Assembly (NCBI GenBank): GCA_041156125.1
Contig: JBEVTI010000002.1
Span: 186,001-250,000 of the forward strand
Origin: Paraktedonobacter carboxidivorans
GTDB taxonomy: Bacteria; Chloroflexota; Ktedonobacteria; Ktedonobacterales; Ktedonobacteraceae
Reading direction: 5' to 3'
DNA: 64,000 bases
Shown: positions 17,282 to 26,328 of the stretch, in pieces
How the letters are laid out: every line of letters starts with the position of its first letter
Position numbering within the stretch: the stretch's first letter is position 1
The notes under the pieces: model-generated
Database searches by the model: none
Told to the model about the DNA's origin: nothing
The model's input: the letters and a program-made list of their open reading frames with translations, nothing else
Program-made: the position numbers and the translations under genes

Positions 17282-18898
17282 GTGCAACAGGCGCAAATCC
17301 ATCTCCCTATCAAAAGTGTTGTAGGGGAACGTTATCAAATCGAGGAGTTGCTGGGCCAGGGAGGCTTTGGCGCGGTCTATCTGGTGCGCGATTTACGCGT
17401 ACAGCAGAATGTCTTCGCGCTTAAAGAGGTTATGGACCCGGTTCAGCAGGAACGGCGCCATTTTACTTTTGAAGCGGATTTGCTGAAACGCACAGACCAT
17501 CCCTCGCTACCACGCGTTTATCGAGCATTTGATGATCCGGTACATGCTCGCGCGTATATGCTCATGGATTATGTCGAGGGTACCAATCTAGAGAAGTTGC
17601 GCCGTCAACAGACTGAAAAACGCTTCTCCCTGAGCGAGGTGCTGGCCTTTATGGGTCCTATTGCTGAGGCTGTCTCCTATTTACACGCCCAGCAACCTCC
17701 AATCATTCATCGCGATATTAAGCCATCCAATATTATTGCTCCGACCTCTGGAGAGCGTACGATGCTGGTCGATTTTGGGATTGCCAAGGAGTTTGATCAG
17801 GAGGCTACGACGACGGCGATCCGCCATGCCACGCCAGGTTATGGAGCACCTGAACAGTATGGGACCGGTACAGATACACGCACGGATATCTATGGCATAG
17901 GCGCTACACTCTATACTCTTCTAACAGGCACGACGCCCACTGACGCTTTTTTTCGTATGACCCAACAGATGAGCAAAGATGTCGATCCCCTGCTACCGGC
18001 CATCCAGGTGCTGCCAACTATTCCCGCGCACGTCTCCGCGGCGATTTCACGAGCGATGGCCCTGGAAAAAAGCGCGCGTTTCGCCAATGTGGACGAGTTC
18101 TGGCAGGCCTTACTGTCCGACTCGCAGCAGTTGCCTGTCGCTATACCGCCAGAGAATGTAAAGGTTGCCACTCCTTCCGTGGTTGTCAAGCCGCTGCCGC
18201 CCCTGTCTGCTGGGCGTGCCGCGCCATGGTCTTCACGACGCGGCAGATGGGTTTTACTGGCCCTGTTACTTATCCTGGCACTCGGTATAGGCTTCGCTGC
18301 CGCTCTTTCGTTGCCGGGACTACACCCACAACAGGCAAGCTCAGCAGCCACAGGCTCAAGGACTGCTAATACTCAGACAGCCAGGCCTGGAAGTACCGCG
18401 CCGTCCGCTATCCAATCTCCTGTTAACCCTACTTCGCAACCTACTGCCCATCCTACAACTCGGCCTACCTCGCAACCGCCTTCGCAGCCGACCTCGCAAC
18501 CCACGTCGAGACCCACTTCTCGCCCTACAGCCAGTGTCCCGGCGTTAAACTCGACGTATAGCGGGACCATTCACGACAATAATGGGTCTATCGATACAAA
18601 TATGTCCCTCCAGGGCATAACGCAAAATGGACAAAGCATTCGTGGAATGTTTTATGTGTCGCAACCCCTCAACGGAAATGGTGCGTTTACAGGGACGGTC
18701 AAGTCTGATTCTTCCGTTCAATTTACCGTCCATAGCTCCGATCCTGGAGCAGCCGCGCCGCTTTTCTTTAGTGGGAAAATCCAGCAAGATGGTAGCATGA
18801 GTGGGCAATATTGTAGTCTTGACGCAACAAACCATTGTAATCCCGCTGTCGGCGGATATGGCACCTGGTCTGTCAGACCCAACCAGAACGGCTCCTGA
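17282..18898 (+). CDS. Transmembrane Ser/Thr protein kinase (PknB-like) with an extracytoplasmic C-terminal domain
   Basis: 538 aa. The kinase domain (residues about 18-280) has the Gly loop GQGGFGAVYLV, Lys in FALKE near residue 51, HRDIKPSN near residue 143, DFGIAKE and an APEQYG activation-segment motif. All catalytic residues are present. One membrane helix follows (about 320-343, LLALLLILALGIGFAAAL). A Pro/Thr/Ser-rich spacer with repeated SQPT/SRPT units comes next, then a 110-residue outer domain rich in beta strands. That domain lacks PASTA repeats and is not recognised; it could sense a cell-envelope ligand. The start is GTG 17282. The target of phosphorylation is unknown. Confidence 0.92.
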   Translation: MQQAQIHLPIKSVVGERYQIEELLGQGGFGAVYLVRDLRVQQNVFALKEVMDPVQQERRHFTFEADLLKRTDHPSLPRVYRAFDDPVHARAYMLMDYVEGTNLEKLRRQQTEKRFSLSEVLAFMGPIAEAVSYLHAQQPPIIHRDIKPSNIIAPTSGERTMLVDFGIAKEFDQEATTTAIRHATPGYGAPEQYGTGTDTRTDIYGIGATLYTLLTGTTPTDAFFRMTQQMSKDVDPLLPAIQVLPTIPAHVSAAISRAMALEKSARFANVDEFWQALLSDSQQLPVAIPPENVKVATPSVVVKPLPPLSAGRAAPWSSRRGRWVLLALLLILALGIGFAAALSLPGLHPQQASSAATGSRTANTQTARPGSTAPSAIQSPVNPTSQPTAHPTTRPTSQPPSQPTSQPTSRPTSRPTASVPALNSTYSGTIHDNNGSIDTNMSLQGITQNGQSIRGMFYVSQPLNGNGAFTGTVKSDSSVQFTVHSSDPGAAAPLFFSGKIQQDGSMSGQYCSLDATNHCNPAVGGYGTWSVRPNQNGS

Positions 18899-18912
18899 AA
18901 GCGGGAAAAAGC

Positions 18913-18952
18913 GAGAGGGCCAGATGAAGCATGTGCTTTACCTGGCCCTCTC
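18913..18952. terminator. Bidirectional hairpin
   Basis: GAGAGGGCCAG (18913-18923) pairs with CTGGCCCTCTC (18942-18952), and an inner AAGCA/TGCTT pair can extend it. It lies between the kinase gene (+) and the last gene of the bc operon (-), and probably ends both. Confidence 0.7.
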
Positions 18953-18970
18953 TCTGTATTGACTTCTAGC

Positions 18971-20452
18971 TTAGACGCGATAGCGATTACGCACCAGGAA
19001 GTAGAACTGGAGCGCGGCCAGGGCGCCTATAATGATGGCCACCACGAGGGCATCTAATTGCGATTTAGAGCCAATAATCGAACCGGGGCTAAAGGGAATA
19101 TTGGTCTCAGTATCGTGAAAACCCGGAAGGGAGAAGAGGGCAAAGGCCGCGATATAGATAAAGAGGCTGGTACCAACAAGCAACCACATCCCCAGGCAGC
19201 CTAGCGGCTTCTCGCCAACCACCGCGAACTCACGCCGCGCCACATTGGTCCAGATTGTCGCCAGAACCAGGCCACCGCCGCAGAGCATCAGGGCAATAGT
19301 CGCCTGATAGGGATCGCCTGGATCATACTCAACGTGGGTTAGCAGGGTCAATAGAGCCAGCAGAACGGTGATGGTAACACCGCCAATGATCACCAGGTTG
19401 CGCTTTGTTTTCCAGGCCCAGACCGCAGCCATGAGCAGACCAAAGGTAGTGGTCGTAATGATCGCGCCAATCAGGTCGCCGCCCTCTTGAGAGAAGGCGC
19501 AACTCTGTGGGATTGCCGACTTACGCGCGCAAACCGTAAAGAATGGGCCAAGGCCGGGCAGCGAGTGCAGCCAGCCGGTGAAGGGATAGAGCACAAACCA
19601 GGCTACCAGGCAGATCGCCCCGAGCGGCGCCAGATTGACGCCGATCGCGTAAAGCCCGCTCATAGTATTCTTGCGGGTCGGACGCATCAGGTAGTGCAGG
19701 CGCAGAGCGAAGGCTCCAAGCGTACAGAAAATCGCCAGGATCAGAATCAGATTGTAAATTGTATTCACCCAGAACAGACCCGTAGACCAGCCGCAGCCGT
19801 GGTCTACGGAAGCCGCGCAGGTGGGATTGATGATCTTAGCGAAACCGTCCGGGCTAACAAATGAGAATAGCAGCGTAAACGCGATTAACAAGACGGTACC
19901 TAGCACAAGCATCACGCGCACCGCGGGAGTTGCGCCAAGATCGCTGCGGTCGGGATTATCCTGTTCGAGCCGAGCCAGGAAGCCGTAAAAGGCCCAGGCT
20001 ACTCCCACAAAAAGAATAATCGCACCCAGAGCTACCAGGTCCACCGCAGCCGCGGGAAACCAGAGAAACTTTCCACCCAGCACTGGAGCTATATTGGTGG
20101 TCGCATTGGGAAAGGTCTGATTGCCAGTCACCACTGCCCATACAACAAGCACGGTGCCCACGATAGTCAGAATAACGCCCAATCCGATAAAGATGACAGG
20201 CGGAACGACCGGTTTAGGATCAAAAAGCATCACGATGGCCTGGATGACCAGAAAACCACCGAGAGAGACAAACGCCAGAGCAAGTAAGCCCTGTTCCATA
20301 CCGATCAGGGACGAAGATGTCATTTCTGAATTGATAAAACTTGGAAGCTGTCCTATCAAGAGAGCCGCGATAAAGAAAAAGCCGACGCCAAAGATCAGCG
20401 CGCGTGCCCAGGATATGCGCTCTCCCACTTCCCTTTGTTGAGTTTGTTGCAT
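18971..20452 (-). CDS. 12-TM membrane protein at the end of the cytochrome bc operon
   Basis: 493 aa, with about twelve hydrophobic helices spread evenly. No haem, copper or iron-sulfur motif is seen and I do not recognise the family. ATG 20452 is preferred over an in-frame TTG at 20461 because of its spacing to AAAGGG. It follows the cytochrome c-cupredoxin gene on the same strand and is the fifth cistron of the operon. It may therefore be an accessory or anchoring subunit of the quinol-oxidising complex, or a biogenesis factor. That role is inferred only from position. Confidence 0.75.
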   Translation of the reverse strand: MQQTQQREVGERISWARALIFGVGFFFIAALLIGQLPSFINSEMTSSSLIGMEQGLLALAFVSLGGFLVIQAIVMLFDPKPVVPPVIFIGLGVILTIVGTVLVVWAVVTGNQTFPNATTNIAPVLGGKFLWFPAAAVDLVALGAIILFVGVAWAFYGFLARLEQDNPDRSDLGATPAVRVMLVLGTVLLIAFTLLFSFVSPDGFAKIINPTCAASVDHGCGWSTGLFWVNTIYNLILILAIFCTLGAFALRLHYLMRPTRKNTMSGLYAIGVNLAPLGAICLVAWFVLYPFTGWLHSLPGLGPFFTVCARKSAIPQSCAFSQEGGDLIGAIITTTTFGLLMAAVWAWKTKRNLVIIGGVTITVLLALLTLLTHVEYDPGDPYQATIALMLCGGGLVLATIWTNVARREFAVVGEKPLGCLGMWLLVGTSLFIYIAAFALFSLPGFHDTETNIPFSPGSIIGSKSQLDALVVAIIIGALAALQFYFLVRNRYRV

Positions 20453-20516
20453 AGATCGCAAACCCTTTCAACATATCGCACTCGCAACAATGCGACATGA
20501 CCAGCGATCAGGCGAA

Positions 20517-20547
20517 AGGGTACCGCATCTCTGTGAGGCGATACCCT
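20517..20547 (-). terminator. Hairpin after the cytochrome c-cupredoxin gene
   Basis: AGGGTA-CCGC and GCG-A-TACCCT (about 20517-20547) form an imperfect stem within the 104-base gap before the 12-TM gene. It may attenuate transcription or protect the mRNA 3' end. Confidence 0.4.
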
Positions 20548-20556
20548 GACGAACAT

Positions 20557-21549
20557 TTACGGCACAATAGTTAACATCGCAAGCATGCCTGTATGGAAGC
20601 GACAATAGTAGATCACCGTATGATCTTTGTTCGCGTTATACATCGCCTGCGTTATAGTCAGCGTATAGGTGCCGTTTGAATTGATAGGAGTAGCCAGCCC
20701 TGAGTCAAAGACCGAAGGTGCAGCTACAATATTGCCGGGATTTGTCCCCTGAATGGCAGTGACGGTGTGTATTGTAGTGCTTTGATTAACCCAGGTGATC
20801 TTCGTGCCTACCTTAACTTTGACATTCAGGTTCGCGAAACACGCGGGAGTACAGGTAGCACCAGCCGGAGGAGCAGTGATATCAATAGTCACTGCAGTCT
20901 TCTTTGTATCATCAACAGCCGCGCCAAACTGGCCGGTACCGGCTCCAGCGGTCGCCTGAGCCACTGCTGTTTCATAAGCAGAGGGCTGAGTCTGCTGAAT
21001 ATCGGTTGGCACCTGTTTAAAGCCATTCGCGATAGAGCTATCAGGATAGGTCTTCTGTAGGTATGCAGGATCGGCTGAGCGAATCAGAGCGAACAAATAT
21101 TGGATCTGTGGATCAGAGAGTGGGCCACCGTATTGATCGCTCCAGGCAGGCATCAAAAGTGTGCCAGGATTGCTTGCGCTGGGAATTCCAGCCTGGATAA
21201 TGCGCAGAAGATCTGTATCTGAAAGGCTATTTACCGCCGAGTTCCCATTTAATTGAGGACCAGCACCGCCCTGGCCATTAATACCATGGCAAGTAAAACA
21301 ATATTTTGCATAAAGCGCGGCACCCTGAGCAATACCATTGTTCTCCTGAGCAAGCCTGGCCTGGGTCTGGCCATTGGTCTCCATAATCCAGAAAACCGGG
21401 ATCATGATCGAGACAATCGCCAACATGATCAACGCGCCATAGCCGGCTTTCTCAACCGCATTTGTGCGAGAGTAGACAATGTAGATCAAGGCCCCCACAG
21501 TGATCAGCAGGACAACAATACCTACCGCGGCCTGTACGGGATCTATCAT
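20557..21549 (-). CDS. Membrane-anchored cytochrome c fused to a cupredoxin domain
   Basis: 330 aa. Two membrane helices at the N terminus (residues about 5-27 and 37-57) anchor the protein. A class I cytochrome c domain follows, with haem site CFTCH and a likely axial Met in LLMPAW. A linker leads to a C-terminal type-1 copper domain with the first His in TTIHTVTA and the C-x2-H-x2-M cluster CRFHTGM, spaced as in amicyanin. The protein could pass electrons from the Rieske/cytochrome b core through haem c to copper and on to an oxidase or other acceptor outside the membrane. It is the fourth cistron of the bc operon. Both cofactor sites look intact. Confidence 0.9.
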   Translation of the reverse strand: MIDPVQAAVGIVVLLITVGALIYIVYSRTNAVEKAGYGALIMLAIVSIMIPVFWIMETNGQTQARLAQENNGIAQGAALYAKYCFTCHGINGQGGAGPQLNGNSAVNSLSDTDLLRIIQAGIPSASNPGTLLMPAWSDQYGGPLSDPQIQYLFALIRSADPAYLQKTYPDSSIANGFKQVPTDIQQTQPSAYETAVAQATAGAGTGQFGAAVDDTKKTAVTIDITAPPAGATCTPACFANLNVKVKVGTKITWVNQSTTIHTVTAIQGTNPGNIVAAPSVFDSGLATPINSNGTYTLTITQAMYNANKDHTVIYYCRFHTGMLAMLTIVP

Positions 21550-21741
21550 AAGAACACAACCCTTTTATTCTAGTAAAATCGGGGCAGAACCTGTCCCCAA
21601 ATCTGGCTGGTTTGAGCGGGGAGGGTGCGAAAAAGCAGGCGGATGCGCGCTTTTCGTTTCTCCCTATCGCGCCAGAAACCTTGCCCCAGCCCGGCCAGAG
21701 GCGCTATTGAAGCGACCTCCGCTGGCTGGAGAAAGGTGTGA

Positions 21742-22443
21742 TTACTGAGCTGCACATGGACCAGGCACGGGAATAATGCGCGTGGTATCGTCAGGACGCG
21801 GCACCGGCGCGCTCAAGGTACCTGTCTGGACAACTACCGAGTCACCCTGGAAAAGCAATGAGAAACGATCCAGGCTACGTGGAGCCGGACCATCCAGGTA
21901 CTCACCACTGACATTATAGTGCGAACCATGACATGGGCACTTAAAGCTCTGGCAGTCATTGCGGAACGGGACCGTACAGCCCAGGTGAACACAGCGCTGA
22001 TAGAGCGCGACCCAGTAAGAGCCGTCGCTATCCTTGAGCACGGACTCCGATTCCAACTGATCTGTCAACGCCTGGCTATGCAGCAGAGTGTTTGTGCTCG
22101 CCGCGATATGCATGAGATAGGTCTTGGCCTCTTGATGATAGAAGACCCCTAGCTGATCCAATGAAAATTTACTAGGATCGGCAGCCTTGAAATCAGTCTT
22201 CTTACCTATCGTCAGGTCAGCGCCAAACTGCCCCGCCAGATTCGGATAAAGCATATACAGGGCACCTGCGACCGCCGAAGTCGCCGACAGGCCCCAGACA
22301 ACCAGCATAGACCTGCGCAAGAAGCGTCGGCGGGACAGACGCTGTTTCGCGATTTCGGCAGCTTCAGCACCACCGCCATGCAGCATTTCGTACTGCTGAG
22401 CCGTAATCGCGGGCCTATCACTGTCGTTACGTTCGGTACTCAT
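21742..22443 (-). CDS. Rieske iron-sulfur protein of the bc complex
   Basis: 233 aa. An N-terminal twin-arginine-type anchor (SRRRFLRRSM followed by a hydrophobic helix) places the protein in the membrane with the cluster domain outside. The [2Fe-2S] ligands are in CVHLGC and CPCHGSHY, the classical C-x-H-x2-C and C-x2-H boxes. It takes an electron from quinol at the Qo site and hands it to cytochrome c. It lies 15 bases after the C-terminal cytochrome b gene and is followed by the cytochrome c-cupredoxin gene after a 192-base gap. Confidence 0.95.
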   Translation of the reverse strand: MSTERNDSDRPAITAQQYEMLHGGGAEAAEIAKQRLSRRRFLRRSMLVVWGLSATSAVAGALYMLYPNLAGQFGADLTIGKKTDFKAADPSKFSLDQLGVFYHQEAKTYLMHIAASTNTLLHSQALTDQLESESVLKDSDGSYWVALYQRCVHLGCTVPFRNDCQSFKCPCHGSHYNVSGEYLDGPAPRSLDRFSLLFQGDSVVVQTGTLSAPVPRPDDTTRIIPVPGPCAAQ

Positions 22444-22458
22444 GGTATCTATCCTCTA

Positions 22459-23001
22459 TTACAGGTCAAAGTAAATGTGCTGCCAGGGCCAGACCCACAA
22501 CCAACCAGGGCCGCGGAAGAAACTGCCTGCCAGGGTAATAAAGGCCCAGAAGCATAGGAAAACCGTAAAGGTTGCGATCGCGACCTTACGGTCCGCGTAT
22601 GCGCGGCTAGGATTGCGGTCAACGTATGGCAAGACCGCCAGCGCGAGCAAGGTCATCCCCGGCACCATGACACCAGCGCTATTCGGCTGGAAGTAGTGCA
22701 GCAGTTCCTGCAAGCCCAGGAAGTACCAGGGAGCTTTCGCGGGATTAGGCGTCGTATTTGGATCAGCCGGCGTCAACAAAGGCGCGTTGATCACCAGAGA
22801 AAGCAAGGTGACCATGACCATTACAATTGTCGCCGCGAAAAATTCTCGCACAAGCAGGTGCGGCCATACGAACACTGAGTCTTCTAGCGGCTTCTCAACG
22901 CGCGTAATCGCCTCTTGTTTGACAACAGCCAGAGTACGATAACGCCGTTGAGTCGCGGAAGACTGTGTCTGCACTCCTGGTTCTTTTTGCTCAATTGCCA
23001 T
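22459..23001 (-). CDS. Cytochrome b C-terminal half (subunit IV-like)
   Basis: 180 aa with three membrane helices. It corresponds to b6f subunit IV or the C-terminal half of bc1 cytochrome b. The Qo-site segment reads NPAKAPWYFLGLQELLHYF, so the Glu of the PEWY motif is replaced by Ala; as I recall, several bacterial menaquinol complexes share this variant. The N terminus is long and hydrophilic. It sits between the N-terminal cytochrome b gene and the Rieske gene in one operon. Confidence 0.93.
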   Translation of the reverse strand: MAIEQKEPGVQTQSSATQRRYRTLAVVKQEAITRVEKPLEDSVFVWPHLLVREFFAATIVMVMVTLLSLVINAPLLTPADPNTTPNPAKAPWYFLGLQELLHYFQPNSAGVMVPGMTLLALAVLPYVDRNPSRAYADRKVAIATFTVFLCFWAFITLAGSFFRGPGWLWVWPWQHIYFDL

Positions 23002-23075
23002 AGAAATTTCCTCTCAAGCGAACCAACGGGGCAGAAAGCTTACAAAGCCAATGCCCCTGGAACAGACAATGGCCA

Positions 23076-23894
23076 CTAGCGCTGCGTGCCAGCCGGCACT
23101 GCCGCGCGCTCCCGTTCCGCGCGAGCTTCTAATTCGCGACGCGACGGGGGTGGCGGACCAGCTTCACCGCCATCCTTACGGATACGCCAGAAATGCACAG
23201 CCATCAGCAGTGCCCCGGCCAGCGGTAACAGGATCACATGACCAACGTAGAAACGGATCAACGTAGGCTGACCTACCGAAGAGCCACCAACCAGGATCTT
23301 ATACACTGTCGCACCGAGCAATGGTGTATAAGGAGCCAGGTTCGTACCAACGGTAATAGCCCAGATCGCGATCTGGTCCCACGGTAGCAGATAACCTGTA
23401 AAGCTCAAGAACAGTGTGACGAAAAAGAGCAAGACGCCGACAACCCAGTTAAACTCTCTGGGTGGCTTGTACGCACCGTGATAAAAGACACGAATCATAT
23501 GCAACGTAACTGAGACCACCATCAAGTGGGCTGCCCAACGGTGCATGTTGCGTACAAGATATCCAAATGAGACCATAGTGTCGAGTTGCTGAATGTTGAC
23601 ATACGCGGTCGATGTATCCGGCACGTAATAGAACATCAGGAACACACCGGTGATGGTCAGCAAAAGGAAGAGAAAGAAAGATATACCACCCATACACCAG
23701 GTATAGGTGATTCTCATGGCCTGACGGCTCACTTTAACCGGATGCAAATGCAGAAAGACGTTACCCATCATTACCAACGACTGGTTCAGTGGAGTATCCG
23801 GGTAACCATGGCGGAAAAGCGAGCGCCAGACTTGACTCTCGACCATCTTCTGTGTAAGAGTGTCGAGCAAACTTTTCTTTGGTACAGTACTCAC
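23076..23894 (-). CDS. Cytochrome b N-terminal half (b6-like)
   Basis: 272 aa with four membrane helices. Two pairs of haem-binding His residues are visible: HRWAAHLMV together with GHVILLP, and TLHMIRVFYHGAY together with AVHFWRIRK. The Qo segment GYLLPWDQIAIWA is present. Together with the next gene it makes the quinol-oxidising cytochrome b core, split as in b6f and Firmicute complexes. The C-terminal tail after the last helix is charged and Arg/Glu-rich. It is the first cistron of a five-gene operon with an extended -10 promoter upstream. Confidence 0.95.
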   Translation of the reverse strand: MSTVPKKSLLDTLTQKMVESQVWRSLFRHGYPDTPLNQSLVMMGNVFLHLHPVKVSRQAMRITYTWCMGGISFFLFLLLTITGVFLMFYYVPDTSTAYVNIQQLDTMVSFGYLVRNMHRWAAHLMVVSVTLHMIRVFYHGAYKPPREFNWVVGVLLFFVTLFLSFTGYLLPWDQIAIWAITVGTNLAPYTPLLGATVYKILVGGSSVGQPTLIRFYVGHVILLPLAGALLMAVHFWRIRKDGGEAGPPPPSRRELEARAERERAAVPAGTQR

Positions 23895-23986
23895 TGTGCC
23901 TCCTCAATAGATCGTGCCAGGCTAGCCTGCCAGGACCAATTGGAAAATAGCCTGATGATCAATTAGCGTTTAAATACGTTTGGCCG

Positions 23987-23992
23987 ATTATA
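23987..23992 (-). promoter_or_regulatory. Extended -10 promoter of the bc operon
   Basis: Read on the minus strand the sequence is TGCTATAAT: a perfect TATAAT with the TG extension, about 93 bases ahead of the cytochrome b start. No good -35 hexamer is present, consistent with an extended -10 or an activated promoter. Confidence 0.55.
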
Positions 23993-24428
23993 GCATAACT
24001 AATGTTACACGTACTTCAGTGCCCCCAAATGGGTGAGGCAAGACCTGGATCGGGGCCGCTTTCTACAAGGGAGAGCATACTCTCGATCTACGTAAAGGTC
24101 AAGCAATAATGCACCAGACTGAAACAGCTAACGCACATAACATCCGTACTATTTTAGAATCAGGATCGGCAGTTAGACTCACTTTTCATTGTAGCGCAAC
24201 CAGCTACGTTTTGAGAAGAGTCATCCCTGGATCTAGATCGCGTGTCCGACAGTATAGGCATTCTGCAAAAAGCTTACTGCAAGACTCTTGCGCGTGCATC
24301 AGGTGCATACCTGATAATTTTCATGGCGACACCTGATTTCTCGCTTATAGCAGAGCCTCATTCCCTTGCGGCGTGGGAGATTATCCCCTGCTCCGCGCAA
24401 GTGATTTTTACGTGACTCTGGCAAATAT

Positions 24429-24458
24429 TTGACAGTGACGAAGATAACTCACTACAAT
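24429..24458 (+). promoter_or_regulatory. Sigma-70 promoter of the NarL-type two-component operon
   Basis: TTGACA (24429-24434) and TACAAT (24453-24458) are separated by 18 bases, 46 bases ahead of the ATG at 24505. Confidence 0.7.
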
Positions 24459-24504
24459 ATGAGAGGAGCATCTACTAATAGCAGAGAGGGGGAAGAATGT
24501 AACG

Positions 24505-25623
24505 ATGGCTCAAGCCCACATAAAAGAGAGCGAGAATACCCAGCAAGATTTACGTCTGCTCAAACCCCTGATGGCTCTGCCAGTCTTCTATAAAGTGCTG
24601 ATCGCCAACAGTTTTATCATCTTTGTAGGAGCCACGGGAGGCACCTGGCTGGCGGCAAATCTGGCGAGCCATAGTAGCCCTTACGCGACGCCGACCTCCC
24701 TGGTGATCTTCGTGGCCTTCGGCTGGTTGATCAGTATCGGGCTCAACTTTGTTGTTCTCCAGTTTGCTTTCCAGCCCTTGATGCATCTGGGCAAGGTGAT
24801 GCGCAGGGTTCAAGCGGGCGAGCGCACGATGCGGGCACCCTTGACTGGCACTGATCCCCAGGCCGATCAACTGGCTCAGACCTTTAATATGATGCTGGAA
24901 GCTATCGATGAGTCGTCACGCCTGCGAGCCAGTCAGATTATTAACGCCCAGGAAGAAGAACGCAAACGTATCGCGCGCGAGCTGCATGATGAGACAAGCC
25001 AGGTCTTGACCTCGCTGCTGATTAGCCTGGCTATTCTGGAGGAGTCGATTCAGACGGAAGAGGCACGCAAGCGTATTTCTGACACGCGCGCGCTGGCTCA
25101 TCAGACGCTGCGGGCGATCCGCAGCCTGAGCATTGATCTGCGACCCAGCGCTCTGGACGATCTGGGACTGTTGCCGGCACTGCGCTGGTATTTGAAAGAG
25201 TATCAACAAAAATGCTCTATTGAGGTTGAATTTCACTCCACTGGCTTGAAGGATCGCCTACCTGCCGAGATGGAGACCGCTCTTTATAGAATTATTCAGG
25301 AATGCCTGACAAACACAGCACGCCACTCACACGCGCACAAAGCGCTGGTTAATTTGAAAGAAGAGATTGACGCTGTATATGGGACTATTATTGATGATGG
25401 CGATGGTTTCGATTACGCATCCCTGCTCAAAATTCCTAGCCAGGAGCGGGGGCTGGGGCGCGGACTGGGGCTGACTGGCATGCAGGAGCGCGCGATTCTG
25501 CTGAATGGCGAACTTGAAATCAAAACGGCTCCTGGTCACGGTACACGTGTGGAAATTCGCATTCCACTACCAGCAGGATATATCAGTGTAAAGAAGAAGC
25601 AAAATGAACTCACGCTCCCGTAA
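24505..25623 (+). CDS. NarL-type (HisKA_3) membrane histidine kinase
   Basis: 372 aa. Two membrane helices (about residues 28-52 and 65-90) are separated by a very short external loop. A HAMP-like linker follows, then a HisKA_3 helix with ERKRIARELHDE, where the His near residue 161 is phosphorylated. The HATPase domain includes ECLTNTARHSHA and GLGRGLGLTGMQER. With almost no external domain the stimulus is probably sensed in the membrane or cytoplasm. It is followed after 33 bases by its response regulator. Its position divergent from the bc operon suggests, without proof, a respiratory or redox role. Confidence 0.92.
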   Translation: MAQAHIKESENTQQDLRLLKPLMALPVFYKVLIANSFIIFVGATGGTWLAANLASHSSPYATPTSLVIFVAFGWLISIGLNFVVLQFAFQPLMHLGKVMRRVQAGERTMRAPLTGTDPQADQLAQTFNMMLEAIDESSRLRASQIINAQEEERKRIARELHDETSQVLTSLLISLAILEESIQTEEARKRISDTRALAHQTLRAIRSLSIDLRPSALDDLGLLPALRWYLKEYQQKCSIEVEFHSTGLKDRLPAEMETALYRIIQECLTNTARHSHAHKALVNLKEEIDAVYGTIIDDGDGFDYASLLKIPSQERGLGRGLGLTGMQERAILLNGELEIKTAPGHGTRVEIRIPLPAGYISVKKKQNELTLP

Positions 25624-25656
25624 GTTCACAGCAGAGAGAACCAGAGTACGAAATAC

Positions 25657-26307
25657 ATGAGCATACAGATTTTACTGGCTGACGACCACACGATCCTGCG
25701 CGCAGGTTTGAAGATGATGCTGAACGCTCAGCCGGATATGGAAGTGGTGGGAGAAGCCCAGGATGGACGACAGGCTCTCCAGGAGGCATTGCGCTTGCAC
25801 CCGGATATTATCCTGATGGATATCACTATGCCTGATGTGAATGGCATTGAAGCTACCAGGCAGATCAAGCGCCAGATCCCTGAGGTCAAGGTCTTGATCC
25901 TGACGATGCATGAAAATGATGAGTATGTCTATCAGGCATTACGGGCGGGTGCCTCTGGGTATATGCTCAAAGAGGCGGCTGATACTGAACTTATCAATGC
26001 CTTGCATGTGGTACAAAGTGGCTATTTTTACCTCTCGCCTATGGCGCAATCGGTGATGGTCGGCGATTATCTGCAACGCGTCCATGCCGGGGAGGAAAAA
26101 GATAGCTATAGCAGCCTGACGGAGCGTGAACGGGAGATTTTAAAGCTGGTCGCGGAAGGACACACGAATAATCAGATCGCGGAACTTCTGGTCATTAGCC
26201 CTAAAACGGTGGATACACATCGCACCCATATTATGGATAAGCTGAATTTGCATAGCCGCGCCGAACTGGTGAAATACGCGATGCGGCGCGGCCTGCTAGA
26301 GGACTAG
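25657..26307 (+). CDS. NarL/LuxR-family response regulator
   Basis: 216 aa. The receiver domain has the acidic pair DD at 9-10, phospho-acceptor Asp55 (ILMDITMPD), Thr in LTMH and Lys in YMLKEA. The C-terminal LuxR HTH starts at LTEREREILKLVAEGHTNNQ and continues through SPKTVDTHRTHIM. It is the cognate partner of the preceding kinase and binds DNA once phosphorylated. Full length, nothing missing. Confidence 0.95.
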   Translation: MSIQILLADDHTILRAGLKMMLNAQPDMEVVGEAQDGRQALQEALRLHPDIILMDITMPDVNGIEATRQIKRQIPEVKVLILTMHENDEYVYQALRAGASGYMLKEAADTELINALHVVQSGYFYLSPMAQSVMVGDYLQRVHAGEEKDSYSSLTEREREILKLVAEGHTNNQIAELLVISPKTVDTHRTHIMDKLNLHSRAELVKYAMRRGLLED

Positions 26308-26328
26308 AAGCGGGGCTAGATTAAATAC

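Larger units (their letters stand above)
23895..24504. other. Divergent regulatory region of 610 bases
   Basis: This gap separates the bc operon (-) from the NarL-type two-component pair (+). It holds the promoters listed at 23987 and 24429. A short open frame at 24109-24336 has no ribosome site and no recognisable product. Between about 24060 and 24420 I see no clear structure; a small RNA cannot be excluded. Confidence 0.5.

Noticed and set aside
18420..18535. Regular CCTACTTCGCAACC-like units as a possible CRISPR array
   Set aside because: They are in frame, encode the Ser/Pro/Thr stalk of the kinase and have no spacers.
21575..21740. CGGGGCAGAA near 21575 as another MITE-like copy
   Set aside because: The similarity stops after ten bases; the rest forms a local hairpin-like CCTTGCCCCAGCC/GGCTGGAG-AAAGG unrelated to the element.
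22459..23001. APWY instead of PEWY as a defect of the quinol site
   Set aside because: The KAPWYFLGLQE variant is, as I recall, present in other bacterial split-cytochrome-b complexes.
24109..24336. 75-codon open frame in the divergent region upstream of the histidine kinase
   Set aside because: No ribosome site, no recognisable domain, and it overlaps a region that should hold promoters.
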